DNA from: Pseudomonadota bacterium
GTDB taxonomy: Bacteria > Pseudomonadota > Alphaproteobacteria > Sphingomonadales > Sphingomonadaceae
NCBI GenBank assembly: GCA_023386135.1
Contig: JAEWKG010000019.1
Location: 1 to 35,979, forward strand
Length of the DNA: 35,979 nt
Direction of reading: 5' to 3'
Shown here piece after piece: positions 27,439-35,693 of the stretch. Each line of letters starts with the position of its first letter. Position 1 is the first letter of the stretch. The notes under the pieces were generated by a model. The model saw only the letters and a list, made by a program, of their open reading frames with translations, was not told the DNA's origin and did no database searches. Both the position numbers and the translations under genes were made by a program.

Positions 27439-28140
27439 CTAGGGCGCGCCTTCGACGTTCATCACATTATAGCGGCGCACCTCGTCCTGGGTGAGGCAGT
27501 AGCGGGTGCTGGGGTTCTCGGCCGACTTCACCGCCTGCTGGCGGTACATCACGTCGGTCAGCAGCTTGCGGCTGACGCCCATGCGGATGAGGAAATCGTT
27601 GTCGTCGCTGGCGAGCAGCGCGCTCGACTGCTCGATCTCGCCGATCAGGCCGGCGGTCGCGTTGGTGCCTTCCGCGATGGTTTCCTGGATCACGTCGCGC
27701 TGATTGGTGTGCGTGAACATGTGGACCATGAACACGCCGCCCGGCTCAACCACGCGATACTGGCCGCCCATGAAGACGAAATTGCACGCCGAGAAGCAGG
27801 CCCAGCCGGCTGGGATACGCGTGAACATGTTGGGGAAGGAGCGGATCACCTTGCCGGCGGCATTGCCGGCGGCCGCGTCTCCGCCACTCGAGCGAATCCA
27901 GATTTCGCCGATCTGCTCGTCAGCCTCGATAGCCTTCCGCAAGCGGGCAGGCAGTCCCGCGTCGATCTTGCCTTCGGCAATGAGCACGCGGATGCCATTG
28001 CGGTCGGCGACCGTGAGCTTCATTGGCAAGGCGGGTCCGAAGTCGGGTGCCGCGGGGCACGTGGGATTTTCCGGGTCCGTCGCACCGCCGAGCACGGCGA
28101 AGGCTGCGAGCGCCAACGCGCCGCGCGCAAAGGCTCTCAC
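27439..28140 (-). CDS. Exported ClpP/crotonase-fold-like protein (COG3904-like)
   Basis: This protein of 233 residues has an N-terminal hydrophobic signal segment (about 7-20), so it is probably periplasmic. The core resembles the ClpP-like fold of predicted periplasmic proteins. It has SSGGDAAAGNAAGKVI (about 84-99), where ClpP has its oxyanion loop. A candidate nucleophile serine 117 lies in WACFSACNFVFMGG, and histidine 140 is in VFMVHMF. Four cysteines lie near the N-terminus, the active site and the C-terminal region. Its function is unknown; peptidase activity is plausible but unproven. The start is GTG 28140, whose GTGA overlaps the stop of the glycine-zipper protein gene, so the two are coupled. 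Confidence 0.75.
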   Translation of the reverse strand: MRAFARGALALAAFAVLGGATDPENPTCPAAPDFGPALPMKLTVADRNGIRVLIAEGKIDAGLPARLRKAIEADEQIGEIWIRSSGGDAAAGNAAGKVIRSFPNMFTRIPAGWACFSACNFVFMGGQYRVVEPGGVFMVHMFTHTNQRDVIQETIAEGTNATAGLIGEIEQSSALLASDDNDFLIRMGVSRKLLTDVMYRQQAVKSAENPSTRYCLTQDEVRRYNVMNVEGAP

Positions 28141-28715
28141 GCGACCAGCGCGTAGCGCGCGGCGGGTGGTTTGCGGCACATGCGTTTGTCGGCGCGGGTC
28201 TCCTCGCCGCTGACGATGATGACGTCGGACACCATGATGCACTGCAGCCCGTCGGTATCCTGATCGTTGCGCGCGACCACGGTCGAGGTTCCGGAAACAT
28301 CGGCTCGCGTGCCCGAGGTCCACGCCGCCGACGAGCCGACGGCGACCTCAGCCCCCTCGCCCTCGCCTCGCGTGGCGTCGAGAGTTGCCTGGGCCGCCTG
28401 CTTCTGCTCCTCGGGATCGAGCTTGCAAGCGATCGCAGCGGTCAACTGATCGGTCAGGCCGGAGATCGGCACCCAGCCGCTCACGCCCGCGCGCGAAGCA
28501 GCGCTCCCTGCAACGGAACCGGCAATCGATCCGAAGATCTGCGATCCCACGCTGCGTTTCTTGCCCTTGGGGCAGCCGTTCTCGGTCGGCTCCGACGAGG
28601 ACCGGCCGATGTTGTTCAAAAGTCCGCCGAATTGCGCCTGCGCGGGTACCGCGAGCGAGAGCAGCGCAATCGCGGCTCCGCTCACGCCCAGGCGGCGCGT
28701 TGAATGTTTCCTCAT
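28137..28715 (-). CDS. Exported glycine-zipper protein, surface-antigen-like
   Basis: This 192-residue protein has a clear signal peptide (MRKHSTRRLG...LAVPAQAQ, cleavage about residue 28). A glycine-zipper-like segment (IFGSIAGSVAGSAASRAG, about 60-77) may insert into or cross a membrane. The C-terminal part faintly resembles the 17-kDa surface-antigen family, including a late WTSGTRADVSGTSTVV stretch and two cysteines. Its function is unknown. It is first in a pair with the ClpP-like exported protein through a four-base stop/start overlap. ATG 28715 is preceded by AGGGG at slightly long spacing. Confidence 0.75.
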   Translation of the reverse strand: MRKHSTRRLGVSGAAIALLSLAVPAQAQFGGLLNNIGRSSSEPTENGCPKGKKRSVGSQIFGSIAGSVAGSAASRAGVSGWVPISGLTDQLTAAIACKLDPEEQKQAAQATLDATRGEGEGAEVAVGSSAAWTSGTRADVSGTSTVVARNDQDTDGLQCIMVSDVIIVSGEETRADKRMCRKPPAARYALVA

Positions 28716-28800
28716 CGGTCTCGACCCCTGCCGTGTCGCTGCGAAGAACGCAGCGTGCGGTCGAAAATTACGCCTTTATCGAGCGTGGGTCAAACCGCGG

Positions 28801-30621
28801 TCAACCGGCCTTTGGATCGACCAGCGCATCGGGGTTGGGAACCGCGGTCTTCGGCTGCTCCATCAGGCGCACGTGCACGTCGCGCAGTTGGCGCGAGGAA
28901 ACCTCGCTCGGCGCGCCCATCATCAGGTCCTGCGCGCGCTGGTTGAGCGGGAAAGCGATCACCTCGCGGATGTTCGGCTCGTCGGCGAGCAGCATGACGA
29001 TGCGGTCGATGCCGGGCGCCGAACCGCCGTGCGGCGGCGCGCCCAATTTGAACGCCTCGATCATGCCCGAGAAATTGGTGTCGACGTCCTCGCGGCTGTA
29101 ACCGGCGACTTCGAACGCCTTGTACATGATGTCGGGCCGGTGGTTCCGGATCGCGCCCGACGACAACTCGTAGCCGTTGCAGACGATGTCGTACTGCCAG
29201 GCGAGGATATCGAGCGGGTCCTTGCTTTCCAGCGCCTCCAGCTCGCCTTGCGGCATGGAGAACGGGTTGTGGCTGAAGTCGACCTTCTTCGCGTCCTCGT
29301 CGTACTCGAACATCGGGAAGTCGACGATCCAGCAGAAATCGAACCGGTCGTCCGGGATCAGGCCCAGCTCCTCGCCCACCCGCGTGCGCGCGGCGCCGGC
29401 GAGCTTGGCGGCGTCCTTTTCCTTGCCGGCGGCGAAGAACAGGCCGTCGTTCTCGCCCAGTCCAAGTTCGGTGTAGAGCGCTTCCATCCCGCTTGTACCG
29501 TGGTTCTTGGCGATCGGGCCGCCGAATTCACCGCCCTTGCGGGTGACGTAGCCGAGGCCGGCAAAGCCTTCGCGGCGCGCCCAGTCGTTCATGTCGTCGA
29601 AGAACTTGCGGCTCTTCTCGGGAGTCGCGGGCGCGGGGATCGCGCGCACCACGCCGCCGCTGCCGACGATCTTCTCGAACAGGCCGAAGCCGGACTGCGT
29701 GAAGTGCTGCGACACGTCGGAAACGATCAACGGGTTGCGCAGGTCGGGCTTGTCGGTGCCGTACTTGAGCATCGCCTCGCGATAGGGGATGCGCGGGAAG
29801 CTCCCCGCCGGGGTCACCGCCTTGCCGTTCGCGAATTCCTCGAACACACCCGCGAGCACCGGCTCGATCGCCTGGAACACGTCCTCCTGGGTGACGAAGC
29901 TCATCTCGAAGTCGAGCTGGTAGAATTCGGGGCTGCGATCGGCGCGCAAGTCTTCGTCGCGGAAGCACGGCGCGATCTGGAAGTAGCGGTCGAAGCCGGC
30001 GACCATCAGCAGCTGCTTGAACATCTGGGGCGCCTGCGGCAGCGCGTAGAAGCGGCCGGGGTGGAGGCGGCTCGGCACGAGGTAGTCGCGCGCGCCCTCG
30101 GGGCTGCTGGCACCGAGGATCGGCGTCTGGAACTCGGTGAAGCCCTGGTCGATCATCCGCCGCCGCAGCGAGGCAATCACGCCCGAGCGCAGCATGATGT
30201 TCTTGTGCACCCGCTCGCGGCGCAGATCGACGAAGCGGTACTTGAGGCGGGTCTCTTCGGGATAGTCTTCCGCCGAGTTGACGATCAGCGGCAGATCGCT
30301 CGCGGTCGATTGTACAGTCACCGCCTTGGCGAACACTTCGATCGCGCCGGTCGGCAGATTGGGATTCACCGCCACGTCGGCGCGCGCCTTGACCGTGCCG
30401 TCGATCGTCACGACCGATTCCAGCCGCAACTTCTCCAGCACCGGCAGCGCCGGGCTGTCGCTGTCGGCGACGATCTGGGTGATGCCGTAGTGATCGCGCA
30501 GGTCGACGAACAGCACGCCGCCGTGGTCACGCTTGTTGTGCACCCAGCCCGACAGGCGGACGTCGTGGCCCACTTCGTTCGCGGTCAAAGCGCCGCAGCT
30601 GTGGGAACGATAGGCGTGCAT
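28801..30621 (-). CDS. aspS: Aspartyl-tRNA synthetase
   Basis: This 606-residue class IIb synthetase charges tRNA with aspartate. The N-terminal OB-fold anticodon-binding domain (VRLSGWVHNKRDHGGVLFVDLRD) is at about 20-40. Class II motif 2 is in FRDEDLRADRSPEFYQLDFE, and motif 3 in GGSAPGIDRIVMLL near the C-terminus. The insertion domain of bacterial AspRS is present, which fits the length. ATG 30621 is chosen, with GGAAAG upstream; the slightly longer frame is not needed. It is a single gene. Confidence 0.97.
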   Translation of the reverse strand: MHAYRSHSCGALTANEVGHDVRLSGWVHNKRDHGGVLFVDLRDHYGITQIVADSDSPALPVLEKLRLESVVTIDGTVKARADVAVNPNLPTGAIEVFAKAVTVQSTASDLPLIVNSAEDYPEETRLKYRFVDLRRERVHKNIMLRSGVIASLRRRMIDQGFTEFQTPILGASSPEGARDYLVPSRLHPGRFYALPQAPQMFKQLLMVAGFDRYFQIAPCFRDEDLRADRSPEFYQLDFEMSFVTQEDVFQAIEPVLAGVFEEFANGKAVTPAGSFPRIPYREAMLKYGTDKPDLRNPLIVSDVSQHFTQSGFGLFEKIVGSGGVVRAIPAPATPEKSRKFFDDMNDWARREGFAGLGYVTRKGGEFGGPIAKNHGTSGMEALYTELGLGENDGLFFAAGKEKDAAKLAGAARTRVGEELGLIPDDRFDFCWIVDFPMFEYDEDAKKVDFSHNPFSMPQGELEALESKDPLDILAWQYDIVCNGYELSSGAIRNHRPDIMYKAFEVAGYSREDVDTNFSGMIEAFKLGAPPHGGSAPGIDRIVMLLADEPNIREVIAFPLNQRAQDLMMGAPSEVSSRQLRDVHVRLMEQPKTAVPNPDALVDPKAG

Positions 30622-30723
30622 CTTAAGTCTTTCCAATTAGCGGGGTATGGCGCTAGGGGCGCGGCGCGCGCTTCCCTAGGCGGAAATCGCGCGCGCTAAC
30701 AGGGGAACGGGGGTGCTTTGTCA

Positions 30724-30763
30724 AGCATCCGGCGGTCCCGGGGGCGGTACTCCGCCCGATGCT
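30724..30763 (+). promoter_or_regulatory. Stem-loop in the rnd leader
   Basis: AGCATCCGGCGG (30724-30735) pairs with CCGCCCGATGCT (30752-30763) at 11 of 12 positions. A smaller alternative hairpin GGGCGG-TACT-CCGCCC (30742-30757) competes for the right arm. It ends 13 bases ahead of the rnd start and could affect ribosome access. No regulator is known from the sequence. Confidence 0.4.
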
Positions 30764-30776
30764 AAGAAAAGTACCG

Positions 30777-31991
30777 ATGAAAATACATGATCTGATTACC
30801 ACGACCGACGCGCTCGCCGACCTGTGCAGCCGCCTCGCGAAAGCCGATTTCGTCACGGTCGACACCGAATTCATGCGCGAGAACACCTACTGGCCCGAAC
30901 TGTGCCTGGTGCAGATCGCCGACAGCAACGAAGCCGCCGCGATCGACCCGCTTGCGCCCGGTATCGACCTCGCCCCGCTGCTCGACTTGCTGTGCGAGAA
31001 CGAGGACGTGCTCAAGGTCTTCCACGCCGGCGGGCAGGACGTCGAGATCGTCTACAACCTGACCGGCAAGACCCCGCACCCGATCTTCGACACCCAGATC
31101 GCGATGATGGCGATCAGCCAGTCGGAGCAGATCGGCTACGCCAACCTGGTCGAAAGCTGGCTCGGCTTCACCGTCGACAAGGGCGCGCGCTTCACCGACT
31201 GGAGCCGCCGACCGCTGACCGACCGGCAGATCGAATACGCGATCGGCGACGTCACCCACCTCGCGGTGATCTTTCCGCGCATCCTCAAGAAGCTGATCAA
31301 GACCGGGCGCGGCTCGTGGCTCGACGCCGAGATGGATAAGCTCGCCGACCCGGCGAACTATGCGAACGACGCCGAGGCGGCGTGGGAGCGCATCCGCCCG
31401 CCCAGCCGCAACGCCGCTGTGCTCGGACGCCTGAAGGGTCTCGCCGCGTGGCGCGAGCAGGAAGCGCAGCACAAGAACATCCCGCGCGGCCGGATCATGC
31501 GCGACGAGACGCTCGCCGATCTCGCCAGCCATCCGCCGAAGCAGCAGGGCGACCTCGTCAAAGTGCGCGGCCTCAGCGCGGCTTGGAAGGACAACGACAT
31601 CGGCAAGCGGCTGATGAAGGTGCTCGAAAAGGCCGAGCCGCTCAGCCCCGACGAGATGCCCGACAAGCCCAAGCGCGGCGCGCCGCTGGGCAAGGAAGGC
31701 GTGCTGGTCGCCGACCTGCTCAAGCTGCTGCTCAAGATTCGCAGCCGCGAGATCGATGTGGCCGCGCGGCTGCTGACCCGTAGCGACGAGATGGAAGCGC
31801 TCGCCGCCGGCGTGCGCGACCTGCCGGTGCTCAAGGGCTGGCGTTACGAGGTGTTCGGCAAGGACGCGCTCGAGTTGGTCGAAGGCCGCCTCGGCTTCGG
31901 GGTCGAGAGCGGCCGGCTCAAGATGACGCGGATCGAGGACCAGCCCGAGCCGGCGCCAGAGCAGACAGTCGAGCAGCTGGCGGCGGAGTGA
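30777..31991 (+). CDS. rnd: Ribonuclease D
   Basis: This DEDDy 3'-5' exoribonuclease of 404 residues takes part in tRNA 3' maturation. Exo motifs are D29-T-E31 in VDTEFMRE, the second-motif aspartate near residue 88 in HAGGQDVEI, and Y154...D158 in YAIGDV. An HRDC domain follows at about 205-290 (LKGLAAWREQEAQ, GRIMRDETLADLA). ATG 30777 is favoured; an ATG at 30759 lies inside the leader stem-loop and lacks a ribosome site. Its TGA overlaps the GTG start of oxyR. Confidence 0.95.
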   Translation: MKIHDLITTTDALADLCSRLAKADFVTVDTEFMRENTYWPELCLVQIADSNEAAAIDPLAPGIDLAPLLDLLCENEDVLKVFHAGGQDVEIVYNLTGKTPHPIFDTQIAMMAISQSEQIGYANLVESWLGFTVDKGARFTDWSRRPLTDRQIEYAIGDVTHLAVIFPRILKKLIKTGRGSWLDAEMDKLADPANYANDAEAAWERIRPPSRNAAVLGRLKGLAAWREQEAQHKNIPRGRIMRDETLADLASHPPKQQGDLVKVRGLSAAWKDNDIGKRLMKVLEKAEPLSPDEMPDKPKRGAPLGKEGVLVADLLKLLLKIRSREIDVAARLLTRSDEMEALAAGVRDLPVLKGWRYEVFGKDALELVEGRLGFGVESGRLKMTRIEDQPEPAPEQTVEQLAAE

Positions 31992-32884
31992 GCACTTACC
32001 TCCCCACCATCAAGCAACTCCAGTACCTCGTCGCGCTGCACGAGCATGGCCACTTCGGCCGCGCGGCGGAGGCGAGCTTCGTTTCGCAATCGACCCTGTC
32101 GGCGGGCCTGCGCGAGCTCGAATCGCTGCTCGGGGTGACGCTGGTCGAGCGTAGTCGGCGCGTGGTGCGCTTCACCCCGCTCGGCGAGCAGGTGGTCGCC
32201 AAGGCGCACCGGCTGCTGCGCGAAGCCGAAGAGCTGTCAGACCTCGTCCAGGCGAGCGGCAAGCCACTGGCGGGCGAGCTGCGGATGAGCGTGATCCCGA
32301 CGATCGCGCCGTTCCTCCTGCCGCGCATCCTCCCCCGCCTGCGCCGCGACCGCCCCGCGCTGAAGCTGTTCCTGCGCGAGGAAACCACCGGCGATGCACT
32401 CGAAAGCCTGCACCACGGCCGCGCCGACTGCGTGCTCCTCGCCCTGCCCTACGCGACCGGCGAGATCGAGCACGCCCACATCGCCGACGACCGCATCTTC
32501 GTCGCCTTCCCCAAGGACGACCCGCGCGATCCGCCCGCCGAGATCCCGCCGGCGATGATCGACCAGGGTCGCCTGCTCATGCTCGAGGATGGCCACTGCC
32601 TGCGCGACCACGCGCTCGCCGCATGCAACCGGCCCGAACTGCGCGCGAGCGCGACGATGATCGGCACCTCGCTCCATACGCTGGTCCAGATGGTCGACAA
32701 CGGCCTCGGCGTGACGATGCTGCCCGAGATGGCGGTCGACGCCGGCATCCTCAACGGCACCGAGGTGGTCGCGCGGCCCCTGAAGGGCGCCGCCGCCAAG
32801 CGCGAGATCGCGCTGATCTGGCGCAAGAACTCGCCGCGCGCTGAGGAATTCAAGCTGCTTGCGGAAGAGCTGCGCGCGGGCTGA
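31988..32884 (+). CDS. oxyR: LysR-type peroxide sensor
   Basis: This 298-residue LysR-family activator has an N-terminal winged helix-turn-helix (about 8-65: HFGRAAEASFVSQSTLSAGL). The two redox cysteines, C204 and C213, lie in EDGHCLRDHALAAC with the same eight-residue spacing as C199/C208 of E. coli OxyR. It should therefore sense hydrogen peroxide and activate antioxidant genes such as catalase, none of which are in the window. The start is GTG 31988, overlapping the rnd stop as GTGA, so it is translated with rnd. Its end is six bases from the convergent DUF5990 gene. Confidence 0.93.
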   Translation: MSTYLPTIKQLQYLVALHEHGHFGRAAEASFVSQSTLSAGLRELESLLGVTLVERSRRVVRFTPLGEQVVAKAHRLLREAEELSDLVQASGKPLAGELRMSVIPTIAPFLLPRILPRLRRDRPALKLFLREETTGDALESLHHGRADCVLLALPYATGEIEHAHIADDRIFVAFPKDDPRDPPAEIPPAMIDQGRLLMLEDGHCLRDHALAACNRPELRASATMIGTSLHTLVQMVDNGLGVTMLPEMAVDAGILNGTEVVARPLKGAAAKREIALIWRKNSPRAEEFKLLAEELRAG

Positions 32885-32890
32885 GGCCGG

Positions 32891-33313
32891 TCACACGATC
32901 CGGCGGCGCACAACCGTCACGGTGGCACAAGCAGGCGTGCCGTCCTTGCCCGTGCCATTGACCACGATCTCGACGATCCCTTCGCCCGCCAACGCGCGGT
33001 CGAGCATGTCCTGCGGGAGATCGTGGATGTCGATCTTCATCCGCCGCGACCACGGTGAGGCGGCATCGCCCGCCATCTGGCCTATCCGCACGTAGACGAA
33101 CCGCCGAACCGCACCTTCGCGGCGAACCTGGCGTCCGAAGTACTTGGGGCCTGGCCCGATCCGCACGGGAAAATCGAATTCGAGCGACTCGCCGCTGGTC
33201 GACCGCTTGGGATCGAGCGGGCGATCGTCGTCCTGCAGGCTGTGCGGAACGCCCGGCACCGGCTGTTCGACGACGATTCGAAATGGAACCTCAACCTGAT
33301 CGGCGCGCAGCAT
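32891..33313 (-). CDS. DUF5990 family protein
   Basis: This protein of about 140 residues begins MLRADQVEVPFRIVVEQP and ends TVTVVRRRIV. The pattern (PVPGVPHSLQDDD, FDFPVRIGPGPKYFG, RFVYVRIGQMAG) fits the uncharacterised DUF5990 family. There is no signal peptide or membrane helix. It starts eight bases after the pgsA stop, probably in the same transcript. Its function is unknown. Confidence 0.75.
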   Translation of the reverse strand: MLRADQVEVPFRIVVEQPVPGVPHSLQDDDRPLDPKRSTSGESLEFDFPVRIGPGPKYFGRQVRREGAVRRFVYVRIGQMAGDAASPWSRRMKIDIHDLPQDMLDRALAGEGIVEIVVNGTGKDGTPACATVTVVRRRIV

Positions 33314-33321
33314 GGCCGCGC

Positions 33322-33927
33322 TCAGTCCATGTGCTTGAGGCCGACCCGAAGGTAGTCCCACCCGGTGATCAGCGTCAGTACCGCGGCGGCCCACAGGCTG
33401 GCGAGGCCGACGAGGTGGATCCACTGTCCCGACAGCGGCCCGCAATCGCTCCGCACGATGCAGGGCGCGCCGTGCACCGCGCCGCCGAGGATAAGCGCGC
33501 CTAGGCTGACGAGCTGAAAGGTCGTCTTCCACTTGGCCAAGCGCGAGACCGGGATCGACACCTTCAGCGGCCCCAGGAATTCACGCAGGCCGGAAACCGC
33601 GATCTCGCGAATCAGGATGATCAGGCCGGCGATGACGTGGAGGTCCCCCACGTAGGGCCCGCGCATGTACCCTTGCGCCGCGAGCACCAGGATCACCGCC
33701 GCGACCATGATCTTGTCGGCGATCGGGTCGAGGAACTGGCCGAGCTTGCTCACCGTCCCCTGCGCGCGGGCGAGGTACCCGTCGAGATAATCGGTGAAGC
33801 CGATGATGCAGTAGAGCACGAAGCCTATACCGTAGCCGAGCCGCCATTCAGGCCACCACAGCAGGAACGCCAGCAGCGGCACCGCGAAGATGCGGCTCAT
33901 CGTCAGCAGGTTGGGCAGCGACATCAT
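33322..33927 (-). CDS. pgsA: CDP-diacylglycerol-glycerol-3-phosphate 3-phosphatidyltransferase
   Basis: This integral membrane enzyme of 201 residues makes phosphatidylglycerol phosphate from CDP-diacylglycerol and glycerol 3-phosphate. The full CDP-alcohol phosphotransferase signature is present at about 46-72: DYLDGYLAR, then G and D-x3-D in LGQFLDPIAD. About five to six membrane helices are visible. ATG 33927 or the adjacent 33924 may be used. It is divergent from the LplT-like gene and upstream of DUF5990. Its glycerol 3-phosphate need ties it loosely to GlpD. Confidence 0.95.
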   Translation of the reverse strand: MMSLPNLLTMSRIFAVPLLAFLLWWPEWRLGYGIGFVLYCIIGFTDYLDGYLARAQGTVSKLGQFLDPIADKIMVAAVILVLAAQGYMRGPYVGDLHVIAGLIILIREIAVSGLREFLGPLKVSIPVSRLAKWKTTFQLVSLGALILGGAVHGAPCIVRSDCGPLSGQWIHLVGLASLWAAAVLTLITGWDYLRVGLKHMD

Positions 33928-34037
33928 GTGCTGTCGCCCTAGCCCAGCGGACGCCGGTGCAAAAGCCGCCTTTGCCCTTGTCGCCGACAAGCGAGGCGCT
34001 AGACCGCTTCGCCGGAGAGGCAATTGCAAGGGGCCGC

Positions 34038-35342
34038 ATGACCGTATCCACGCACATGCTGCGCCGCCGGCGCTTCCTGCCATTGTTCGTCACCCAGCTT
34101 CTGGGCGCTTTCAACGACAATCTCTACAAGACCGCGATGGTGCTGTTCGTGGTCTACAGCATCTACAATTCCGAAGAGGCCGAAGGGATGTTCAGCGCGG
34201 TCGCATCGGCCGTGTTCATCATCCCGTTCTTCCTGTTCTCCGCCCTCGCCGGGCAGCTCGCCGCCATGCGCGACAAGGCCAAGATCATCCGCATCGTGAA
34301 GGCGTGCGAGATCGGGATCATGAGCGTCGGCGCGATCGGGCTGACGCTGGCGTGGAAGGGCATCGGGGTGCACGCGCTCGCCATTCCGCTGATGATGGCG
34401 GCACTGTTCGCGATGGGCGTGCATTCGACCTTCTTCGGGCCGATCAAGTACGCGATCCTGCCGCAGCATTTGCACGAGAACGAGGTGCTCGCCGGCACGG
34501 GGCTGGTCGAGGCCGGGACCTACATCGCGATCCTGTTCGGTACCATCCTGGCGGGCTGGATCCCGGTCGAGGCGGCAGCGGCGGGCGTGATCGTCACCGC
34601 GCTGCTCGGCTACGTGGTGTCGCGCCAGGTACCCTCGGCGCCCGCGCAGGGCGAGATCGAGCCGCTCGATTTCCACTTCGTCCGCAGCTCGATCGCGCTG
34701 GTGCGCAACACTTCGCACGACCGCCGCGTGTTTCTCGCGATCATGGCGATCAGCTTCTTCTGGACCATCGGCGCGGTGCTGTTCATCCAGTTTCCGCCGC
34801 TCGCCAAGAACGTGCTGACCGCCAGCAAGGAAGTCGCCAGCCTGTTCCTGGTGATCTTCTCGGTCGGCGTCGCGATCGGTTCGGTGTCGGTGAACGCACT
34901 GCTCAAGGGCACCGTCTCGGCGCGCTATTCGCCGTGGTCGGTGATCGCGATGGGCGCGTTCGTGCTGGCGTTCTATTTCGTCTGCCGCGCGTGGACGCCC
35001 GACGCGACCGGCCTGATGAACGTCGGCGAGTTCGTCGCGCATCCGTTGGCGGTGCCGCTGCTGCTGTGCCTGCTCGGCATCGCGATCGCCGGGGGGATGT
35101 TCGTGGTGCCGCTCTACGCGTTCCTGACCACCTTCGTGCCCAAGACGCAGACCGCGCGGACGATCGCGGCGAACAACATCGTCAATTCGGGCGCGATGGT
35201 GGTGGGATCGCTGCTCGCAACCGGGCTGTCGGCGATCGGGCTCGACATCGTCCATCACCTGCTGCTGAGCGCGGCGATGTGCCTGATGTCGGCGTATCTC
35301 GGATTGTTGCTGCTACGCGCCGAGCGCGCCGCGCTCGCTTAG
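34038..35342 (+). CDS. MFS transporter, LplT-like lysophospholipid flippase family
   Basis: This 434-residue protein has about twelve membrane helices. Its N-terminus FVTQLLGAFNDNLYKTAMVL matches the signature of the LplT group, which moves lysophospholipids across the inner membrane for re-acylation. Other LplT-like motifs are FFGPIKYAILPQHLHENEVLAGTGLVE and the late FVPKTQTARTIAANNIVNSG. In enterobacteria the partner acyltransferase Aas is adjacent or fused; here none is in the window. ATG 34038 has AAGGGG upstream. It is divergent from pgsA, so both flanking genes concern phospholipids. Transport substrate is inferred from the family. Confidence 0.85.
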   Translation: MTVSTHMLRRRRFLPLFVTQLLGAFNDNLYKTAMVLFVVYSIYNSEEAEGMFSAVASAVFIIPFFLFSALAGQLAAMRDKAKIIRIVKACEIGIMSVGAIGLTLAWKGIGVHALAIPLMMAALFAMGVHSTFFGPIKYAILPQHLHENEVLAGTGLVEAGTYIAILFGTILAGWIPVEAAAAGVIVTALLGYVVSRQVPSAPAQGEIEPLDFHFVRSSIALVRNTSHDRRVFLAIMAISFFWTIGAVLFIQFPPLAKNVLTASKEVASLFLVIFSVGVAIGSVSVNALLKGTVSARYSPWSVIAMGAFVLAFYFVCRAWTPDATGLMNVGEFVAHPLAVPLLLCLLGIAIAGGMFVVPLYAFLTTFVPKTQTARTIAANNIVNSGAMVVGSLLATGLSAIGLDIVHHLLLSAAMCLMSAYLGLLLLRAERAALA

Positions 35343-35530
35343 GCGATGAACACCGCCACGGCGGCGAGGCACGCGAAGTAGGCGCTCACGAACCCCTGCA
35401 CGTCGTCCCGCGTTATCACCCACGAGGGGCGCGTCGCGACAACCGCGTTGTGATGGCAGACGTGCGGCGGAAGCGAGGCCCGGAACGGGTGGCGGGCGGC
35501 TTCATCGGTGAGGACAAGGGAGCGTCGCAT
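35339..35530 (-). CDS. Possible small protein with C-terminal membrane helix
   Basis: An open frame of 63 codons ends in RDDVQGFVSAYFACLAAVAVFIA, a short amphipathic lead followed by one membrane-helix-like tail. The tail looks more protein-like than the N-terminal half, so the true start may be internal (for example GTG in front of ITRDDVQ). Its TAA overlaps the TAG of the convergent LplT-like gene. There is no clear ribosome site. It may be a real small membrane protein or chance. Confidence 0.3.
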   Translation of the reverse strand: MRRSLVLTDEAARHPFRASLPPHVCHHNAVVATRPSWVITRDDVQGFVSAYFACLAAVAVFIA

Positions 35531-35693
35531 GGCGAATGTCTTAACGGGCCGGAAACCATTGCGCTCCCCGGATTTCCGGGCCTGTCGCGCGGTGGGACGT
35601 TAAGCTTGTTCGTTGACGACGCTTGTTCCTTGTCCACAGCAAAAGGGCCGCCCGACGCCGGGCGGCCCGTCCAATTCAGCAGGTGTGGTGGGC
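35343..35693. other. Intergenic stretch between the LplT-like gene and csbD
   Basis: This roughly 350-base stretch holds the doubtful small frame at 35339-35530 and the minus-strand terminator at 35641-35668. Between 35531 and 35640 no gene, tRNA or clear promoter could be recognised. Confidence 0.5.
35641..35668 (-). terminator. Rho-independent terminator of the csbD-like gene
   Basis: On the minus strand a perfect 10-bp stem GGGCCGCCCG / CGGGCGGCCC with a four-base loop is followed by TTTT. It lies 25 bases after the csbD-like stop codon. Confidence 0.85.

Noticed and set aside
28737..28755. Short hairpin CGCTGCG-AAGAA-CGCAGCG upstream of the glycine-zipper gene as a terminator of aspS
   Set aside because: A perfect stem exists but no T-run follows on either strand, so it cannot be called a terminator; it might be a chance or an operator-like repeat.
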